From: an uncultured Christensenella sp.
GTDB lineage: Bacteria > Bacillota > Clostridia > Christensenellales > Borkfalkiaceae
Length of the DNA: 16,531 bases
Direction: 5' to 3'
Assembly (NCBI GenBank): GCA_910579585.1
Contig: CAJTVA010000030.1
Span: 1 to 16,531 of the forward strand
Position 1 is the first letter of the stretch, and each line of letters opens with the position of its first letter. A program made the translations under genes and the position numbers. The notes beneath the pieces were generated by a model. That model had not been told where the DNA came from. It saw only the letters and a list, made by a program, of their open reading frames with translations, and searched no databases. This document shows positions 12,092-16,531 of this stretch, in pieces.

Positions 12092-15000
12092 GTGGCAGAA
12101 AAAGAAACGGGAACAAACAAAAGTGCAACCGCTAAGACAACGGTAAAAGTCACCTCGAAGACCGCGGACCCCGCCGCGAAAAAGGAAACGGTAAAGACGA
12201 CCGCAACCGCAAAACCTGCGGCACCTAAAACCGCTACGGCGGCAAAACCTGCGGCAACGCCCGCAAAGACGGCCGAAGCAAAAACGACGGCTACGGCTAA
12301 AACTACGGTAACCGCAAAACCTGCGGCAACGACTGTAAAAACTACCGAAACCGCGAAAACGACCGCGGCGGCGCCTGCTGTAACGAAGCCTGCGGCGGCG
12401 AAACCTGCATCGGTGCCCGAAAAGACGGCAACTACTGCAAAGACGACCGCAACGGCTAAAACTGCGGCGCCTAAAACTGCGGCTACAGCAAAGCCTGCGG
12501 CAACGCCCGCAAAGACGGCAACGTCTGCGGCTATGGCGGAAACGGCGGTTACCGAGCCGAAGTCCGAACCCAAAACGGCGGCGAAACCTGCTAAATCTTC
12601 GGTTCAGACCAAGGCGGCGGATACCGAAACAAAGAAAGCCGAATCCAAGAAAACCGTAAGCGGCGAAAAGTCCGCTAAAAAGAGCGGCGGGTCGGGTATT
12701 TCCCTTACCGCAGTGCAGAAAGACAGGCTTATTTTCTACGGAATTATCGGTCTGGCGCTTATTATGGTTTTGTGCCTTATTTTGGGCATAGTGTTCGGTT
12801 CGCGTAGCTGTACGGGAATGAACTGGGTGCTCGGTCAGGACCCTGTGAATGCAAACCCCTATAAACAGACCACTATGGTCGGCTATTCTTCGGAAACGGT
12901 TGGTACTGTGGGAAGGAATAAGCCCGTTCAAGATATTCACGACGAGCGCGAGTTTTTCCCTCTCGGCATCGACGTAGCGGAGGATGCGCGCTATCCCAAA
13001 TACGGCTATACAATGAGTAGCGTGGTTGGCTCAGACCCCGACGGTTCAAAAGCTGCCGCAAGGACGGTACTTATAAACGAATCCGATTACTTGACCGCAT
13101 ACGGCACGCATAACAATTCGGGCAACGGCAATAACGGCGCGGGTACGTATAATAAGATGGACAAAGACGGATATCTGTATTTTGTCAACAACGGAACTAC
13201 TACCCCTGCTACATACGACAACGGAACTCATAGGCAGCTTTATAAGCATACTGCGTCTGTGGGGCTTTATCTCGGTGACGTTTCCGATGACGAACCCGGA
13301 ATAATTAAGCAAGTAACTCTTCGTCCCCGCGGATATTCTAGTTATAGCGTTACGGGCGTATACGCGCCCGCGGGCGAAGTAATAAAGATAGAGCTTTCCG
13401 ACGCCGATATGACGGCGACCGGCGGAATAACTATACATATCGGTCAGGCGCTGTATAACGGTCAATCCAACAATATATGGACTGCCAAAGGACAAATGCA
13501 ACGCTTCCCTAACATTTTGAATACGATGGTGGTCAATAAGAGTACTGCGGAATTCAATGAGGAAACCGGTATATGGACGGCGTACGTCGGCTCGTTCATC
13601 GGCGGCCCGCTGTATGTGCGCAACACCTCCGCAACCGTTTCCCTAACGATTTCGGGCGGCGTCGCTTACCGTCACTTTATACTCGGTTCTACCACCGCCG
13701 AAGAGTTCGCCAAGCTCAGCGAATCTTCCGTGCCTTATTTCGATTTGGAAGTATGGGACAGGGGCGTTTTGCATTCGGGACCCTTAACTTACGCAAAGAC
13801 TTTTTCATACGACGACCTTTACAAAGCCGCAGTGCTTTGGGAGAAAGTTTCAATTGTTGCCAACGCAAACGGCATAGGCACTAACTGCTACAATCAAGGT
13901 ATAGTATTTTTATACGACCCGTTCGTGGCGGCGGGCGCGGCGGTTGCTTTCCCCGGCAGAAGCTCGGTCAACTGCCCTATGGGGTGGATGTCCTCGTCCT
14001 TGAATTATACCGCAACGGTTACTTCGGGCAGCTGGGGTAACTTCCACGAATATCACCACAACTTCCAAAACTACGGCGTAGGCTACACGGGCGAAGTTAC
14101 CAACAACGGCTTGAACCTTGTGGCGTACAGTTTGTTTACCAACATATCTTCCGCAAGACAGATGAGCTCTTACGGCGGCGCGGGGCTTTCGGGCTGGAAC
14201 TGCTACACAAGCGCAACTTGGGCACAGCAACAGGTTAAGGCAAACAACATAAACTCGACCAGCGGTCTTGCCGTTTATTCAACGCTACTTCATAACTTCG
14301 GGCAGGAAGCCTTTTTGAAAGCAAGAGGTTACACGGGCGCAAGATACTGGAACCGTTATCAGGATGTCACCCATTACGACTTCTCGTATTTCGACCAGAA
14401 TACCACCAGATATTCCGGAGGTGTGTTAGGTACCGCCGAAAACGAATATCCGCTGTTCGTACCCGTATCTTCCGTTTATCAAACGGGCAGAACGTATCTG
14501 TACGACGGCGAAAAACGCGAATCTACTACAATGCGGCCGTACGTTATTCCTTATGGGCAGCCCTTTACGGTCGATTTAAGACCATATACGATGAATGCTT
14601 CTAACCAATACGAAAGCGGAAGCGTATTCATAGGCGCGTCTACGCACAACGACTTCACTTACAAGATAAAGGACGTCAATACCGACGGAATAAACGGAAC
14701 CTTTGTAAAAGCGGGCGAAGACGGTTTATACACATTTACCCCCAACGGCGAAATTCGTTCGGGCAAGATTTACGTTACGCTTGAAATTTATAATGCGGAA
14801 GACGGCACAAGGGAGTGGAACGGTCACAAGCTCGACGACGTGGATTTGATTCTCGAATTCCAGCAATCGCACGAATGGAACAAAGCCATCCTCGAAAGAA
14901 CTACTTACGTTTACGATGCAGACAATATGCCTGCAAGCCAAGAAGACTTGGAAGCTGAGTTTGAAAGTGGTTTTTCCGGTTCTGTAAGCGCGGTAGAGCA

Positions 15001-16471
15001 AGATAATAAAAACAAATCCCAGAACAGCAACGCAGACGTATGGCTTTATCCCTATGCAAGATATAAGGACGACGCCTCGGTCAGTGATTACTTAATGACG
15101 CCAAATTCGATAGTGGAAGTAAAAGGTAAGCTGTATTTCCCCGAAGAGGGAATTTACAGAATTTACTTGCGAGGGCGTATAGAATGCGCGCTGTATATTT
15201 CACGGGACAACGGTAAAACTTATAGCAAGGAGGCGTATTACGACACTACGATGAACACCGCCCGCAACGACCAGTTCTATCCGAACGACGAAAGGACTTA
15301 CGTTGACGTAAAGGTAGTGGCGGAAGAATGGATTTACTTTAAGGAAGTCGTAATTGTCGAAGACCTTGGCGGAAAGGCTAGCTATGTCGGACTGGGTATT
15401 GGCAGTTGGACAGTGCCGCAGTATACTACGGTAGAAAAGCACTATGATGCGAACGGAAATGAAGTAAGTTCGACCGACGACCCGAATTACGACCATTCCG
15501 TAACCCACTATTACAAGGGCAATCAAGAAGTTTCTGCGGAAGAGGCAAACGACACAACTCCCGTTGCGCCTACGTCCATAACGTACGCAACGGCTTACAG
15601 GCAGGACTACGAGTTCCAAAGAGAATTTGAAAGCGATTACTTCTTTACAAGACCTTACAGCTACAATTACCAAGATAATTTTACCGTTCCGTTTGACGAA
15701 GTGACCGTAACAGAAACGAATTATACTGCAACGGGGTATGGCTCCGGAATGCCTATTACAAATATATCGGACGGCAAAACAAATACTTATATCCACACAA
15801 GCTGGCAGGTTACGGAAAGTAAACCCTTGAATCTGACGTTTGACCTTGGCAGTGAAAGAACAATCAACAGAATTTCTTTCTACTGTCGCAACAGCAACGG
15901 TATGTTGGAAACGCCGAAAGCGTTTACGGTAGAAGGCAGTTTGGACGGAGAAACGTGGTTTGACGTCGCAGCGTTTACCGAAGCTCCCCGAAACGGTCAT
16001 TACGTTATAGTTGATTTCGAAGATGCAACAATGAAGTATTGTAGGATTAGTATCAGCCAGACGCATCAGGGCAGTGGCAAATACTATGTAGTTATAGGCG
16101 AAATCACGTTTATGCATATCTACGAGATTTTGGGCGGGAAGCTGTATTCTCCCGATAATGCAATGTTTACCTATAAAGGAAATTGGCAGACGGTAAGTTG
16201 CAACGCAAACTTCGGGCATGTCTATGTAGGTAAAGATGCGACTATGGAATTCGAGTTTGAAGGAACTAAGCTAGGACTTATTGCATCAAAATACTACGGA
16301 CAAAATTACGAAATTCTTATAGACGGAGAATTAGTGCAATCCGTCGAAGTGAAAGAGGACAACGGAGATTATTCGCTTGTATTTCTTTCGCCCGAGCTTG
16401 AGGAAGGAAAGCACAGCGTAGTGATTTATCTTCCCCAAGAGGGAAATATCGATTCGGTTGTTTTCTGGTAA
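12092..16471 (+). CDS. Membrane-anchored M60-like (mucinase/enhancin-type) metallopeptidase with PA14-like and F5/8C modules
   Basis: This 1459-residue surface protein has these parts in order. Residues 1-212 are low complexity, nearly all Lys, Thr, Ala and Pro. A single membrane helix spans about 213-235 (RLIFYGIIG... to IVFG), with the basic side inside. A linker follows. The M60 domain spans about 415-760, with zinc motif HEYHH (H652, E653, H656) and third ligand E668 in TGEVTNNG. Then come a beta-rich region (810-940), a PA14-like module (981-1112; GKLYFPEEGIYRIYLRG), an F5/8 type C/CBM32-like module (1212-1345) and a C-terminal beta-sandwich (1350-1459). M60 enzymes cut mucin-type glycoproteins, and the modules would bind glycans. 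There is no cleavable signal peptide or sortase motif. GTG 12092 follows AAAGGAG (12077-12083), 15 bp after ttcA. The exact substrate is unknown. Confidence 0.88.
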   Translation: MAEKETGTNKSATAKTTVKVTSKTADPAAKKETVKTTATAKPAAPKTATAAKPAATPAKTAEAKTTATAKTTVTAKPAATTVKTTETAKTTAAAPAVTKPAAAKPASVPEKTATTAKTTATAKTAAPKTAATAKPAATPAKTATSAAMAETAVTEPKSEPKTAAKPAKSSVQTKAADTETKKAESKKTVSGEKSAKKSGGSGISLTAVQKDRLIFYGIIGLALIMVLCLILGIVFGSRSCTGMNWVLGQDPVNANPYKQTTMVGYSSETVGTVGRNKPVQDIHDEREFFPLGIDVAEDARYPKYGYTMSSVVGSDPDGSKAAARTVLINESDYLTAYGTHNNSGNGNNGAGTYNKMDKDGYLYFVNNGTTTPATYDNGTHRQLYKHTASVGLYLGDVSDDEPGIIKQVTLRPRGYSSYSVTGVYAPAGEVIKIELSDADMTATGGITIHIGQALYNGQSNNIWTAKGQMQRFPNILNTMVVNKSTAEFNEETGIWTAYVGSFIGGPLYVRNTSATVSLTISGGVAYRHFILGSTTAEEFAKLSESSVPYFDLEVWDRGVLHSGPLTYAKTFSYDDLYKAAVLWEKVSIVANANGIGTNCYNQGIVFLYDPFVAAGAAVAFPGRSSVNCPMGWMSSSLNYTATVTSGSWGNFHEYHHNFQNYGVGYTGEVTNNGLNLVAYSLFTNISSARQMSSYGGAGLSGWNCYTSATWAQQQVKANNINSTSGLAVYSTLLHNFGQEAFLKARGYTGARYWNRYQDVTHYDFSYFDQNTTRYSGGVLGTAENEYPLFVPVSSVYQTGRTYLYDGEKRESTTMRPYVIPYGQPFTVDLRPYTMNASNQYESGSVFIGASTHNDFTYKIKDVNTDGINGTFVKAGEDGLYTFTPNGEIRSGKIYVTLEIYNAEDGTREWNGHKLDDVDLILEFQQSHEWNKAILERTTYVYDADNMPASQEDLEAEFESGFSGSVSAVEQDNKNKSQNSNADVWLYPYARYKDDASVSDYLMTPNSIVEVKGKLYFPEEGIYRIYLRGRIECALYISRDNGKTYSKEAYYDTTMNTARNDQFYPNDERTYVDVKVVAEEWIYFKEVVIVEDLGGKASYVGLGIGSWTVPQYTTVEKHYDANGNEVSSTDDPNYDHSVTHYYKGNQEVSAEEANDTTPVAPTSITYATAYRQDYEFQREFESDYFFTRPYSYNYQDNFTVPFDEVTVTETNYTATGYGSGMPITNISDGKTNTYIHTSWQVTESKPLNLTFDLGSERTINRISFYCRNSNGMLETPKAFTVEGSLDGETWFDVAAFTEAPRNGHYVIVDFEDATMKYCRISISQTHQGSGKYYVVIGEITFMHIYEILGGKLYSPDNAMFTYKGNWQTVSCNANFGHVYVGKDATMEFEFEGTKLGLIASKYYGQNYEILIDGELVQSVEVKEDNGDYSLVFLSPELEEGKHSVVIYLPQEGNIDSVVFW
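12194..12520 (+). repeat. Internal duplication in the Lys/Thr/Ala/Pro tail
   Basis: Codons 35-61 and 117-143 of the M60 gene encode 27-residue blocks that agree at 24 positions (KTTATAK, AAPKTA, AKPAATPAKTA). The DNA is identical over 26 bases, at 12248-12273 and 12494-12519. A partial third copy (KTTATAK at residues 64-70, then TAKPAAT) lies between them. The tract probably grew by recombination between copies and may vary in length between strains. Confidence 0.75.
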
Positions 16472-16484
16472 TTCATTAAAAGTT

Positions 16485-16509
16485 GCCGCGGGGCGTTGCG
16501 CCCCGCGGC
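16485..16509 (+). terminator. Terminator after the M60 gene
   Basis: An 11-bp GC-only stem (16485-16495 with 16499-16509) with a 3-nt loop starts 13 bases after the stop. The tail CTTTATATAGG has few T and runs directly into the next gene's ribosome site, so some read-through is likely. Confidence 0.7.
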
Positions 16510-16526
16510 TTTATATAGGAGAAGCA

Positions 16527-16531
16527 ATGAA
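16527..16531 (+). CDS. Start of the next gene (cut by window end)
   Basis: An AGGAGA ribosome site at 16518-16523 stands 3-4 bases before an ATG at 16527, followed by only two further bases. Only the start signal can be seen; the product is unknown. Confidence 0.45.

Noticed and set aside
12011..12940. Long minus-strand open frame (309 aa, Arg/Cys/Gly-rich) opposite the M60 tail
   Set aside because: It is a mirror of the repetitive Lys/Thr/Ala/Pro codons (AAA, GCG, ACG); it has no family resemblance, and the plus strand is clearly coding.

Overview
The window looks like chromosomal DNA from a low-to-mid GC member of the Bacillota, most likely an uncultured gut Clostridia lineage. The evidence is the strong Shine-Dalgarno sites, sigma-A type promoters with 17-bp spacers, an Rrf2-controlled iscS/iscU pair, a clostridial-type cyuA, and a membrane-anchored M60 (mucinase-type) peptidase with carbohydrate-binding modules. 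No rRNA or other strict taxonomic marker is present, so the order-level placement is inference.

Layout. 1-130 holds the Lys/Ala-rich C-terminal tail of an upstream gene and its terminator hairpin. 164-3401 is an NAD / iron-sulfur block: nadA (quinolinate synthase, [4Fe-4S]), an Rrf2/IscR-type regulator 5 bp downstream, iscS behind its own promoter overlaid by matching inverted repeats, then iscU and a strong hairpin. 3421-6226 is a SERCA-like Ca2+ P-type ATPase with a structured 5' leader of unknown class. 6245-7643 is a TetR-family regulator, with two copies of its presumed operator flanking the promoter, overlapping by 4 bp with a flavodoxin-fold Cys-rich oxidoreductase.

7656-9119 is an accessory-looking, AT-rich minus-strand stretch. 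It holds a small membrane protein broken by a one-base frameshift, a cluster of overlapping inverted repeats, a DUF6881-like gene with a 21-bp palindrome inside its promoter, and two tRNA genes (Ala-CGC and Val-GAC) with their own terminators. 9187-16509 is a plus-strand run: cyuA (cysteine desulfidase), tcdA (cyclization of t6A37 in tRNA), a TtcA-type tRNA thiolation enzyme, and, 15 bp later, a 1459-residue surface M60 peptidase. A new gene starts at the very end of the window.

How it fits together. Much of the window concerns sulfur and iron-sulfur chemistry. IscS and IscU build clusters, and NadA, the Rrf2 regulator, CyuA and TtcA carry Cys sets that fit cluster binding. CyuA releases sulfide next to a tRNA-thiolating enzyme. 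The most unusual objects are the M60 protein, with its ~210-residue Lys/Thr/Ala/Pro cytoplasmic tail; the ATPase leader RNA with two competing GCCGAA pairings; the apparently leaderless nadA promoter; and the paired operators upstream of iscS and of the TetR gene.
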